Source: JBFMFB01 sp040752115 (GTDB lineage: Bacteria > Pseudomonadota > Gammaproteobacteria > Burkholderiales > Sulfuricellaceae). Taken from it: DNA of 64,000 bases. Under the pieces are notes generated by a model. It saw nothing but the letters and a program-made list of their open reading frames with translations. It was not told the origin of the DNA and searched no databases. Where the stretch lies: the NCBI GenBank assembly GCA_040752115.1, contig JBFMFB010000010.1, positions 9,546 through 73,545 of the forward strand. Direction: 5' to 3'. Positions 34,434-43,061 of this stretch are shown here, piece after piece. Numbering within the stretch: position 1 is the first letter of the stretch; every line of letters begins with the position of its first letter. Position numbers and translations under genes: made by a program.

Positions 34434-36671
34434 CTAATACTGGCAGGTTTTTTCCGGCCTGCCGAGCAGGTATCCCTGGGCATGAGAAAAACCGATCTGG
34501 CAGACTTTGTGCAGGGTTTCCTCCGTTTCGATGCCTTCGGCCACCACCTGGTAACCGGCCCTGCCGATCATCGCCGCCAGGCCTTCGACGATGCTGCTTT
34601 GCCGATCGCCGTGGTGCAGGTTCTTGATCAGGGAAATGTCAAACTTGACGAGATCAACCGGCATGCTTGCGAGATAGCCGAGCGAGGAATATCCGCTGCC
34701 AAAGTCGTCGAGTGCGATCATGAATCCCAGCTCGCGCAGCTGGGTGAGGTTGGCTGAAGCCTGTTGCAGCTGGGTGATCAGGGCGGTTTCCGTGACCTCT
34801 ACTACGAACTTGTAGCTCGCCAGGTACGGAGCGAACAGTTTGAGTCTTTCGACGATTTCCGAGTGCGTGATGGCGGGACCGGAAATGTTGATGGAAACGC
34901 CTGTTGCGTAGGGTATCTTGCCTTCCTTGCAGTCTTCCAGGATGCGGTTAATCACGGCGAAATCAAACTCGACCTCGAGCCTTCGTCCCTCCACTACGGG
35001 AAAGATGCTGGATGGCATCAGCAACTCGTTTTCGTGACGGATGCGTACCAGCGCCTCGTAATATGCGGTTTCCTTGCCAGGGAGTTTGATTACGGGCTGA
35101 TAATGCATTTCCAGCGCGGCGCCGGAGGTGATGGCTTCGATCACTGCGCTGGTTACCCGATTTGAGAAAAGCATGCTGGTGCTGTCGGCCATGCTGTCCG
35201 CGTAAACCGTGATTTTGCTGCGCCCCGGCCGCTTGGCGTGGTACATGGCGATATCCGCCTGTTTTTGCAAGGCGGCGAGATTATCGATGTCGGTTCCCGG
35301 CGCGTGGGCCAACCCGATGCTGATGCGGATGGGCTCCTTTACTCCGAGGTGGGAGAAGTCGTGGTGGTTGATTGCTTCGACACAGCGTTCCGCTACCTGT
35401 TGGGCGTAGCTGGAATCGGAGTCCAGGAACAGCGTGGCGAATTCATCGCCGCCCAAGCGGTATAGCCTGTCTCCATGCCGCAAAGCGCTTTGCAGGGCGC
35501 GGGCGATGGCCTGGATGACCAGATCGCCGGTATGATGCCCATAAGTGTCGTTGATCGCCTTGAAGTGGTCGCAGTCGAACAACAAAAACGACACATTGAT
35601 GCGGCGTCCGGCCGCCACCGACAGGACGTGTTCCCAATCATCCTCGAAGCAGCGCCGGTTGTGGATCCCGGTCAAGGGATCGCGGTGCGCCAACTCCCAT
35701 AGCTCGTTGTTTTTCTGGTCCAGGCTGGTATGCATTTCTTCCAGCTTGTTTTGGTAATCGTTCAGCGAGATACGCACCTTCTCGAGTTCCGCTACCGGCA
35801 GCGTAGTACTGAGGGAGTCCAGCAACATGCCCCCGTGCCCATCGCGGAGCGTATCGATGTGCTGCGACAGGCGGCGCAGCGGGGTCGCGAGCAGGGAAGC
35901 CAAGGCGATGTAAAGCAGTAGCGATGCGATGACCAGCACGAAGGCGGTCTGATACTGGGAATTTATCGTGACTTGCAGCAGTGAGGCGAGCTCGGGATTG
36001 GGTGCCAGTGAAAACTTGAGCCGTGGCCCGATCTGCGATATGGCGAGGCGTTCTTCTTCCGCGGCGGCGACAGAAATGCTGCCGGCATCCGTATAGCGGA
36101 AACTCTGAAGAGCTTGCACGGCTTTGAGAAAATCCACCTTGATCGCCACGAACCCGGAAACCTGCTTGGGGTCTTCGTGGCTCGGGATGGGGGCGGTCAG
36201 GTACAGATAGTCGCGGCCGGATTGCTTGACCAACACGTCGTTTCTGCCCGCCACGGTGCTAAGCTGTTCCGGCATGTTCGCCGTAGCGCGGCCGCCCAGT
36301 GCTTTTCCATCCTGGTCATAAAGCTCTACGGCCTTTAGGTAGCTGGTTGGCGCGCCGGCGCTCAATGCCCGGTTATCGCGCCAGTAGATATAATATGCCG
36401 GGGCCGCCAATTGCTGCCGGGTTTCGTCCCAGTTCACGAAGCTTTGGACCAGGCGCTCTCCCTCCTTGAGAGTCAGGGTGACCGCTTGGGACAGCTCGGC
36501 ATTTGCTGTTTGCATATTGCTCTGCTGAATCTCGGTTTCGGCGCTCCCGGTTTTCTTTAACATGAGCCAGCTGATGCCGCCAAATACCAGCGCCAGGAAC
36601 ACGATGAACCCGAACGCATAGGTCTTGATGGAAAACGGCCAGATCTTTTGCAGGTAATTGGGTGGCAACAT
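34434..36671 (-). CDS. membrane GGDEF-EAL c-di-GMP protein with periplasmic CHASE4-like sensor
   Basis: 745 aa: membrane helix (FGFIVFLALVFGGISWLML), a ~240-residue periplasmic region resembling CHASE4, a second helix (FVLVIASLLLYIALASLL), a HAMP-like linker, a GGDEF domain and an EAL domain. The diguanylate cyclase site is intact (RLGGDEF) and an RHGD inhibitory site lies five residues before it. The phosphodiesterase side keeps YEALVRI, DDFGSGYSSLGYL and AEGIET. Both activities could be present. It starts 7 bp from the upstream hydrolase gene, suggesting co-transcription. Confidence 0.93.
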   Translation of the reverse strand: MLPPNYLQKIWPFSIKTYAFGFIVFLALVFGGISWLMLKKTGSAETEIQQSNMQTANAELSQAVTLTLKEGERLVQSFVNWDETRQQLAAPAYYIYWRDNRALSAGAPTSYLKAVELYDQDGKALGGRATANMPEQLSTVAGRNDVLVKQSGRDYLYLTAPIPSHEDPKQVSGFVAIKVDFLKAVQALQSFRYTDAGSISVAAAEEERLAISQIGPRLKFSLAPNPELASLLQVTINSQYQTAFVLVIASLLLYIALASLLATPLRRLSQHIDTLRDGHGGMLLDSLSTTLPVAELEKVRISLNDYQNKLEEMHTSLDQKNNELWELAHRDPLTGIHNRRCFEDDWEHVLSVAAGRRINVSFLLFDCDHFKAINDTYGHHTGDLVIQAIARALQSALRHGDRLYRLGGDEFATLFLDSDSSYAQQVAERCVEAINHHDFSHLGVKEPIRISIGLAHAPGTDIDNLAALQKQADIAMYHAKRPGRSKITVYADSMADSTSMLFSNRVTSAVIEAITSGAALEMHYQPVIKLPGKETAYYEALVRIRHENELLMPSSIFPVVEGRRLEVEFDFAVINRILEDCKEGKIPYATGVSINISGPAITHSEIVERLKLFAPYLASYKFVVEVTETALITQLQQASANLTQLRELGFMIALDDFGSGYSSLGYLASMPVDLVKFDISLIKNLHHGDRQSSIVEGLAAMIGRAGYQVVAEGIETEETLHKVCQIGFSHAQGYLLGRPEKTCQY

Positions 36672-36677
36672 GGGCGA

Positions 36678-37562
36678 CTATTTTCCTCTCCGGCTGTTTT
36701 TCAGAATCGCTTCCACGCTGTCCGTAAGCTCGAATTCATGCGCCCCATCGAAAAAATGCCCGGCTTCCCCGATTACTGTCACGGAAATGCCGCGGTTCCG
36801 GATTTGTTCCGGCCAATCCGGCCCAAATAGCCGATCCCTGCCGCCCAGAATTACTTCCGGTCGAATTTTGGCTTTGCCGAGAGCATCCAACGCCCGCTCC
36901 CGTGTCCATTCGGCATAGGAGATGTAGGCAACCCGGGTCGCGACATAATTTTTCTTGCAATAACTGATGGTATAACGTCCCAAAGCTTGGCTGTCGCTCT
37001 TCTCTTTTGAGGCAGTACCTGCGCCAAGCATCCGGTCGCGTTCTTTTAGATCGAGATGGGGAGGGATGAGGCTGGTCAATATTGCTTTCGTGACGGCTGC
37101 CTCAGGGGGGCGCGTGGTTAAATAGGCCAGCAGTTGCAGGCTACCCATGCTGTGGCCGATCAGCACGATATCGCGATGCCCTTTTGCGATGAGCCAGTTG
37201 ACCCAGTGCTCGATCTCCTTTACATCGCTGTCCATGGAATGCGTGTGTACGGTTTCGCACGTGAGGCTCCTGGCGCGGCGGGTTACGCCGAGTGACAGGG
37301 TTGGGGCCAGGGTGGAATAGCCGCTCTCGGCCAAAATGTCTCCAAGCCGGCTCATGGGCGGAGCATCGCGGGTTTGCAGGAAGCCGTGCAGCAGCAGGAT
37401 GGCGGGAAGTGCCGATTCGCCCTGACGGTAATCGGCCGTTGCGGTGGCGCCGGAAGGCAGCTTGCTTTCCACCGCTGCGCCGAAAGTTGCCTGAGGGAAC
37501 AGGAGCGTGGCCAACAGCAAAATTTTCCAGTAGCCGGTACGCCAGGTGTTTCCTTTGATCAT
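36678..37562 (-). CDS. exported alpha/beta hydrolase
   Basis: 294 aa with a signal peptide (ILLLATLLFPQATFGA). Oxyanion region LLLHGFLQTRD, nucleophile elbow GHSMGS (Ser), acid in LGGRDRLFG (Asp) and His in GEAGHFF give a complete catalytic triad. The substrate is unknown. It is immediately upstream of, and co-directional with, the GGDEF-EAL gene. Confidence 0.82.
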   Translation of the reverse strand: MIKGNTWRTGYWKILLLATLLFPQATFGAAVESKLPSGATATADYRQGESALPAILLLHGFLQTRDAPPMSRLGDILAESGYSTLAPTLSLGVTRRARSLTCETVHTHSMDSDVKEIEHWVNWLIAKGHRDIVLIGHSMGSLQLLAYLTTRPPEAAVTKAILTSLIPPHLDLKERDRMLGAGTASKEKSDSQALGRYTISYCKKNYVATRVAYISYAEWTRERALDALGKAKIRPEVILGGRDRLFGPDWPEQIRNRGISVTVIGEAGHFFDGAHEFELTDSVEAILKNSRRGK

Positions 37563-37747
37563 CGAGTCAGAATATGCCGGGACGATAACTCGGCATTCTA
37601 TAGCGCTTGCCGGACTAAGGAAATAGCTGATGCAGGCAGGTCAAAGCAGTCTTTCCGGTTTTTTGGGTTAAAATAATTCGTTTGCTTCGCGAGCCGCTTG
37701 CGCGCATTGCCGCGATACATCACGAATTTCTCAGCCAGGATACGATC

Positions 37748-38980
37748 ATGCCCGTCAATCTGATGCCGCCGGTGCCGGCGCAGCTTTTGCCCGTCAAAGG
37801 TGTTTCGCTTGGGGTGACCGAAGCCAATATTCGCAAGCCCAACAGGAAAGATCTGCTGGTGATCAAGCTCGGGGAAGGTGCGCGGGTTGCCGCAGTGTTC
37901 ACGCAAAACCGGTTTTGCGCCGCGCCCGTGATACTGGCGAGGAAGCATCTGGTCGGGCCGGAACCGTCCATCCGCGCTTTGGTGGTGAATACCGGCAACG
38001 CCAACGCGGGAACCGGGCAGGATGGCCTGGAGCGAGCCCGCCGTACCTGCTCTGCAGTGGCGGAGCTGCTCGGCTGCGAGGCTTCGCAGGTTTTGCCGTT
38101 TTCCACTGGCGTGATCATGGAGCTGCTGCCGGTTGAGCGCGTGGTGGCCGGGCTTCCGCAGTGCATGGAGGGGCTGCGCGAAGACAACTGGTTTGACGCG
38201 GCGCAGGCGATCATGACCACGGACATCGTACCCAAGGCGGCATCCAGACAAATCGAACTGGGCGGCACAACGGTGACGATTACCGGAATCGCCAAAGGTT
38301 CCGGCATGATCCATCCCAACATGGCGACCATGCTGGGCTTCGTCGCGACCGATGCGCGCATCAGCCAGCCTTTGCTGGAGGCCGCCGTGCGGGCAGCAGC
38401 GGATGCTTCCTTCAACTGCATCACCGTGGACGGCGATACTTCGACCAACGATTCCTTCGCGCTGATGGCGACCGGTCGCGCCGAGATGGCGGAAATCACT
38501 GAGGGTGCCAGCCCCGAGTTCGCCGCCTTCCAGGCTGCGCTGACGGATCTTTCGGTCGAACTTGCGCAGGCGATCGTGCGCGACGGCGAGGGGGCCACCA
38601 AGTTCATCACCATCCGGGTGGAAAACGGCGCCGACGCCGAAGAGTGCCGCAAAGTGGCTTTCGCCATTGCCCATTCGCCGCTGGTGAAAACCGCTTTTTT
38701 TGCTTCCGACCCCAATTTGGGGCGGATTCTGGCCGCCGTCGGCTATGCCGGCATCGCCGACCTGGATGCCGACAAAATCAAGCTCTACCTCGACAAAGTG
38801 CTGGTCGCCGAAAACGGTGGCAGGGCGGTGAGCTACCGCGAAGAGGACGGACAGCGCGTCATGCGCCAGGCCGAAATCACCGTGCGCGTGGTGTTGAGCC
38901 GGGGCGGCGCCGCTGCCACGGTATGGAGCTGCGACTTTTCCCACGATTATGTCAAGATCAATGCGGAATACCGCAGCTGA
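37748..38980 (+). CDS. argJ: bifunctional ornithine acetyltransferase / N-acetylglutamate synthase ArgJ
   Basis: Recycles the acetyl group in arginine synthesis. 410 aa from ATG 37748. The self-cleavage site is HPNMATMLGF, with cleavage expected between Ala193 and Thr194 to give alpha and beta chains; VFTQNRFCAAPV, NTGNANAGTG and FSTGVIME are conserved. The gap 37563-37747 has no gene; TTAAAAT before 37680 may be a minus-10. The 3' end overlaps the next gene by 32 bp. Confidence 0.96.
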   Translation: MPVNLMPPVPAQLLPVKGVSLGVTEANIRKPNRKDLLVIKLGEGARVAAVFTQNRFCAAPVILARKHLVGPEPSIRALVVNTGNANAGTGQDGLERARRTCSAVAELLGCEASQVLPFSTGVIMELLPVERVVAGLPQCMEGLREDNWFDAAQAIMTTDIVPKAASRQIELGGTTVTITGIAKGSGMIHPNMATMLGFVATDARISQPLLEAAVRAAADASFNCITVDGDTSTNDSFALMATGRAEMAEITEGASPEFAAFQAALTDLSVELAQAIVRDGEGATKFITIRVENGADAEECRKVAFAIAHSPLVKTAFFASDPNLGRILAAVGYAGIADLDADKIKLYLDKVLVAENGGRAVSYREEDGQRVMRQAEITVRVVLSRGGAAATVWSCDFSHDYVKINAEYRS

Positions 38981-39926
38981 GGCTGCGGCCGCAGCCTGCC
39001 CGGTGGAGGTGGCGGCGGCAGTGGTTATGCGTGGCGACGGTCGTTTCCTTCTTGCCCGTCGACCGGAGGGCAAGCCCTATGCCGGCTACTGGGAATTTCC
39101 GGGCGGCAAGATTGAGCCCGGTGAAAGCGCAGGAGCCGCTTTGCAGCGAGAGCTGCATGAGGAACTAGGGATTGAGGTCGAGCAGGCATATCCATGGCTG
39201 ACGCGGCGGTTCGATTATCCGCACGCCCAGGTCAGGCTGCATTTTTTCCGGGTCATGCGCTGGCACGGCGAACCACACGGGCGCGAAAACCAGCAGCTTT
39301 CATGGCAACCGCCTGGCGCGGCAGCGGTATCTCCGCTGCTGCCGGCAAACGCCCCCATCCTGCGCGCGCTCGACTTGCCTCCCGTTTACGCCATCACCAA
39401 TGCGGCGGAACTGGGCGAGGCGAATTTCATGAGGCGGCTGTACGCCGCGCTGGAAAACGGCCTGCGCCTGATCCAGGTGCGCGAAAAAAAATTCGCCGCC
39501 CCCGAGCTGGCGCGCTTTGCCGCCGCCGTCACGGAGTCGGCGCACGCATACGGCGCCAGGGTGATCATCAACGGTGATCCGGCACTTGCCCGCGCCGTGG
39601 GCGCGGATGGCGTGCAGCTCTCCTCCGCCGAGCTGATGAGTCTGCGCGAGCGGCCGTCGGTCGATCTTCTTTACGGCGCTTCCTGCCACAATGCGGAGGA
39701 ACTGGCGCAGGCGGCCGGGCTGGGGCTTGATTTTGCCGTACTCTCCCCGGTGCTGCCGACCTTGAGCCATCCCGGCGCGCCCACGCTGGGATGGGATACA
39801 TTTGCGGCACTGGTGAGCGATTGTCCGCTGCCGGTGTATGCCTTGGGTGGGGTGAGCGCATCCGACCGGGAAACCGCCTGGCAATACGGCGCGCATGGCA
39901 TTGCGATGCTGCGCGGCGCATGGTGA
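38949..39926 (+). CDS. Nudix hydrolase fused to thiamine phosphate synthase-like domain
   Basis: 325-aa two-domain protein. The N-terminal MutT-type Nudix domain (residues ~20-130) has a complete Nudix box, GKIEPGE through RELHEELG (53-74). The C-terminal TIM-barrel (from PPVYAITNA, ~141) resembles ThiE/TenI: RLIQVREKK, VIINGDPALARAVGADGVQL, GASCHNAEEL, DFAVLSPV, YALGGV. Such MutT-ThiE fusions are common in beta- and gammaproteobacteria; the second activity is unproven. The start may instead be ATG 38961 or GTG 39003. Confidence 0.88.
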   Translation: MSRSMRNTAAEAAAAACPVEVAAAVVMRGDGRFLLARRPEGKPYAGYWEFPGGKIEPGESAGAALQRELHEELGIEVEQAYPWLTRRFDYPHAQVRLHFFRVMRWHGEPHGRENQQLSWQPPGAAAVSPLLPANAPILRALDLPPVYAITNAAELGEANFMRRLYAALENGLRLIQVREKKFAAPELARFAAAVTESAHAYGARVIINGDPALARAVGADGVQLSSAELMSLRERPSVDLLYGASCHNAEELAQAAGLGLDFAVLSPVLPTLSHPGAPTLGWDTFAALVSDCPLPVYALGGVSASDRETAWQYGAHGIAMLRGAW

Positions 39927-39933
39927 GGCGGCG

Positions 39934-40371
39934 ATGGCAAAGCTGAAAATCATTTTGCCGCTTCTGGCGCTGCTGCTGTTGGCGGTTGTCGGGATGGCGG
40001 TGCGCGAAGCCGGCCGCGATGGGGGTGATGGCGCGGCGGAGCCGGTGGCGGTCGCCTGCGGGAATCTGCTGCAAGGCTGCCGCGCTCCGTTCCGGGGCAA
40101 TACGCTCGAAGTCGGATTTTCCTCTGCGCCCAGCCCGCTTGCGCCATTTGAGCTGAGAGTGGCGGCGCCGTCTGCCCGGAAGGTTTACGCGGAGCTTGCC
40201 ATGGTGGGGATGGAGATGGACGCCAATCGCTACAAGCTGGTCAAGGGGAATGACGGATTGTGGCGCGGCAAGGTGATCCTGCCGGTATGCGCTTCCGGCC
40301 GGCGCGACTGGATGCTGACGCTGGAAGTGGATAGCGGCCGCATCCAGATTCCGTTTACCACAGAAAAATAG
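39934..40371 (+). CDS. exported or anchored hypothetical protein
   Basis: 145 aa, with an N-terminal hydrophobic helix (IILPLLALLLLAVVGMAV) followed by a periplasmic beta-rich domain containing two cysteines close together (ACGNLLQGC) and one later (PVCASG). No family recognised with confidence. It lies 7 bp after the Nudix-ThiE gene and is probably in its operon; its 3' end is convergent with yacG, 9 bp apart. Confidence 0.7.
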   Translation: MAKLKIILPLLALLLLAVVGMAVREAGRDGGDGAAEPVAVACGNLLQGCRAPFRGNTLEVGFSSAPSPLAPFELRVAAPSARKVYAELAMVGMEMDANRYKLVKGNDGLWRGKVILPVCASGRRDWMLTLEVDSGRIQIPFTTEK

Positions 40372-40380
40372 CTTCGCTGT

Positions 40381-40581
40381 TCAGCCGTTTCCGGGCGGCG
40401 ATTCCGATTCATCGCCCGGCGTTTCCTTCATGGGAACGCGGTATCCTTCTTCCGCCCACTGTCCCAGGTCGATCAGCTTGCAACGCTCCGAGCAAAAGGG
40501 GCGATAGGGGTTTTCTGCGCCAAATACGGCGGATTTGCCGCAGACCGGGCAGGCGACGGTAGGGGGCTTGGCCTGTTGCAT
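40381..40581 (-). CDS. yacG: DNA gyrase inhibitor / zinc protein YacG
   Basis: 66 aa. The zinc site is CPVCGKS (two Cys) and CSERCKLIDLGQW (two Cys), diagnostic of YacG, which binds GyrB and inhibits gyrase in E. coli. The extended acidic tail is typical. It sits 13 bp downstream of zapD in the conserved coaE-zapD-yacG order. Confidence 0.94.
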   Translation of the reverse strand: MQQAKPPTVACPVCGKSAVFGAENPYRPFCSERCKLIDLGQWAEEGYRVPMKETPGDESESPPGNG

Positions 40582-40594
40582 ATCAGCTTGGGAA

Positions 40595-41350
40595 TCACAA
40601 GGCACACAAGGTGAGGTCAAACTCGACATCCGCTTCGCATACGCGCGGCCTCTCCGTGCCGGCCAAACTGATGAAGCGGATGTTGATCGCATATTTGTTG
40701 GCGCTGACTTCCGGAAAGCAGGGCAGATCGCTGCTCAAGCTGATTCGAAGCAATTGGGCGAGGCGGCCGCCCAGCATCTGCTGGAACGATCCCTGCGGCG
40801 CCATCTGACGGCTGGTCTTTCCGCTGTCGCGCAAGAGCCGCAGCACGATGCGGAGGCCGTCGTAAATCGGCAGCATCGGCTTCAGCCATTCGTTCAGATC
40901 CTGGCGCCGCAATGTTTCGTTCTGGCTCAGCCAGTAGTGGTAGGAAGGCAGGTCGAACTCGCATACCCCGCCGGGGATGCTGGTTCGCTGCTTGATGCTC
41001 ATGAGCCATTCGTTGTCGCGGATGTGCTGCCCAACCTTGCCGGAAAGCTCGTGCAGGCTTGCTGCCGTGGTGGTGATGTCGAGCAGGATGTCATCGAGCG
41101 CATCCTCCGAAATGGCGGGATTGTCTCGCAAAGCCTCCAGCCCGTGCCTTTGCCGCTCCAGTTCCTGCAGCAGATCGGCTTTCAGGTCGGCGCGACTCGC
41201 GACTTCGACGATTTCGAACAGGGAGAGCAGGGCGGAGTGATGTTCGATGCCGTGGGATTGGCCGGAAAAAAAAGCCACCTTGCCGAACAGGTCTTCCAGT
41301 CGCAGCAAGGTGCGTATCCGCTCGTTCAGGGGATAATCGTAGCTGATCAC
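40595..41350 (-). CDS. zapD: Z-ring-associated protein ZapD
   Basis: FtsZ bundling protein, 251 aa. It begins YDYPLNERIRTLLRLEDLF, with CEFDLPSYHYWL and the QMLGGRLAQLLRI region, all ZapD marks. The start is GTG 41350, which shares GTGA with the stop of a 29-codon frame upstream (see findings). A candidate minus-strand promoter lies at 41466-41494. Confidence 0.95.
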   Translation of the reverse strand: MISYDYPLNERIRTLLRLEDLFGKVAFFSGQSHGIEHHSALLSLFEIVEVASRADLKADLLQELERQRHGLEALRDNPAISEDALDDILLDITTTAASLHELSGKVGQHIRDNEWLMSIKQRTSIPGGVCEFDLPSYHYWLSQNETLRRQDLNEWLKPMLPIYDGLRIVLRLLRDSGKTSRQMAPQGSFQQMLGGRLAQLLRISLSSDLPCFPEVSANKYAINIRFISLAGTERPRVCEADVEFDLTLCAL

Positions 41351-41465
41351 GGTGCGATCAGGGCCCGAACGGAAAGACGAGTTTTTTCAAGACGGCCGTC
41401 CTTTTTGCCGCGCCGAGGCTGCACGATTGGCTCCATACGGGTACCCCCGGGGGAAACGATGCCTA

Positions 41466-41494
41466 ATTCTGCCGGATAATCATGAATTTGACAA
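41466..41494 (-). promoter_or_regulatory. candidate sigma-70 promoter for zapD-yacG
   Basis: On the minus strand: TTGTCA (41494-41489), 17-bp spacer, CAGAAT (41471-41466). The 191-bp gap 41351-41541 between zapD and coaE contains this and a 29-codon frame, otherwise nothing recognised. Confidence 0.4.
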
Positions 41495-41541
41495 ACGTAA
41501 TTTATGCGATTTGTGCGTATTGGCGACGTTGCTGAAAAAAT

Positions 41542-42150
41542 TCAACCCCCCGCCAGCTCGGCAAGCCGCAAATATTGGCAGTGCAGCTTCTCGACCTGCG
41601 CCTTGAGGTCGGCGAGATCGCCGCGATTCTGCAGGATGTCGTCTGCCAGGCGCAGGCGCTCGGCCCGGGGCAACTGGGCCGCCATGATGGCGCGAACTTC
41701 CTCCGGCGCCAAACGGCTGCGCGCCGCCGCCCGCGCGACCTGCTGCGCCTCGTCGCAGTCCACCACCAGCACCCGCCGGATCAGATCGTTGTATTGGCGG
41801 GTTTCCAGCAATAGAGGGATGACGATCAGAAGATAGGGCGCCCTGCTCGCCGCGATTTCCGCCATCACTTCCTGTCTGATGAGGGGGTGCAGAATCCCTT
41901 CCAGTTTCGCCTTCGCACCCTGGTCGGAAAACACCAGCCGGCGCAGCGTGGCGCGGTCAAAACTGCCGTCCGGGAGGAAACAGTCCGGGCCGAATTCCCT
42001 CCTTATTGCGGCTAAAGCCGGCTGGCCGGCAGCGGTGAGGCGGTGCGCGATCCGGTCGGCGTCAACCACGCCGGCGCCGAGGTCGGCAAACATCTGCGCC
42101 GCGGTGCTCTTGCCGCAGCCGATGCCGCCGGTGAGGCCGATGCAGAGCAT
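41542..42150 (-). CDS. coaE: dephospho-CoA kinase CoaE
   Basis: Last step of coenzyme A synthesis. 202 aa from ATG 42150. P-loop IGLTGGIGCGKSTAAQMF at the N-terminus, VVDADRIAHRL, HPLIRQEV and IPLLLETRQY are conserved. An in-frame ATG at 42177 would add nine residues and overlap pilD; homologous proteins begin close to the P-loop, so the shorter form is preferred, though neither has a strong ribosome-binding site. Confidence 0.95.
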   Translation of the reverse strand: MLCIGLTGGIGCGKSTAAQMFADLGAGVVDADRIAHRLTAAGQPALAAIRREFGPDCFLPDGSFDRATLRRLVFSDQGAKAKLEGILHPLIRQEVMAEIAASRAPYLLIVIPLLLETRQYNDLIRRVLVVDCDEAQQVARAAARSRLAPEEVRAIMAAQLPRAERLRLADDILQNRGDLADLKAQVEKLHCQYLRLAELAGG

Positions 42151-42160
42151 GGCGGCCGGA

Positions 42161-43027
42161 CTAGAAATAGAGCCCACCCAAATAGGTCTGGGTGATCGGC
42201 TGCCCCCAGAATAGGGCGATCAGCCCGCCGCCGGCCAAATAAGGGCCGAACGGGATGGGAACGTGGCGGCCGCGCCCAGCGAACAGGATCAGTCCGATGC
42301 CCGTGACTGCGCCCACCAGGGAGGAAAGCAGGATGGTCAGCGGCAGCATTTGCCAGCCGAGCCAGGCGCCGATGGCGGCGAGCAGCTTGAAATCGCCGTA
42401 ACCCATCCCTTCCTTGCCGGTCGCCAGTTTGAACAGCCAGAACACGCTCCAGAGGGCAAGGTAGCCGGCGATCGCGCCAATCACCGCGGATTCGAGCGGG
42501 CTGAAGGTGCGGCCGAAGTTGACCAGCAGCCCTGTCCACAGCAGCGGCTGGGTGATGCTGTCCGGCAGAAGCTGGGTGTCGAGGTCAATGAAGGTCAGCG
42601 CGATCAGCGCCCAGACAAGGACCAGCGCGGCCAGCGCGCTGAGGCCGAAACCGAAGTGCCAGGCGGTAAACCCGCTCAGCAGGCCGGTTATCGTTTCCAC
42701 CAGGGGGTAGCGCAGGCCAATCGGCACGCCGCAGCCGGAGCACCGGCCTTTGAGCGCGAGATAGCTCAGCAGGGGGATGTTTTCCAGGACGCCGATCCTG
42801 TGCCCGCAGGAAGGGCAGGCGGAGGGGGGAACGGCCAGATTGTAGGGTGCGTCTGCAGCGGCGGAGGGCTCGCCCTTGAGCGCGGTGCACTGCGCTTGCC
42901 AATCGCGCTCCATCATTTTCGGCAGCCGGTGGATGACGACATTCAGGAAGCTGCCGACCATCAGGCCGAGAATTGCCGCCGAAGCGGCGAACAGCGGAGG
43001 GGATGATTGCAGGGATTCGAAGATCAT
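42161..43027 (-). CDS. pilD: type IV prepilin peptidase PilD
   Basis: Membrane aspartyl protease that cleaves and N-methylates prepilins. 288 aa. N-terminal zinc-type cysteines (CPSCGHR and CSGCG), then membrane helices with the catalytic Asp residues in FIDLDTQLLPD and GYGDFKLLAAIGAWLG. Follows pilC by 34 bp. Confidence 0.96.
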   Translation of the reverse strand: MIFESLQSSPPLFAASAAILGLMVGSFLNVVIHRLPKMMERDWQAQCTALKGEPSAAADAPYNLAVPPSACPSCGHRIGVLENIPLLSYLALKGRCSGCGVPIGLRYPLVETITGLLSGFTAWHFGFGLSALAALVLVWALIALTFIDLDTQLLPDSITQPLLWTGLLVNFGRTFSPLESAVIGAIAGYLALWSVFWLFKLATGKEGMGYGDFKLLAAIGAWLGWQMLPLTILLSSLVGAVTGIGLILFAGRGRHVPIPFGPYLAGGGLIALFWGQPITQTYLGGLYF

Positions 43028-43061
43028 GGAGGATGACGGGAGGCGGCGCTCAAGACCGCCG

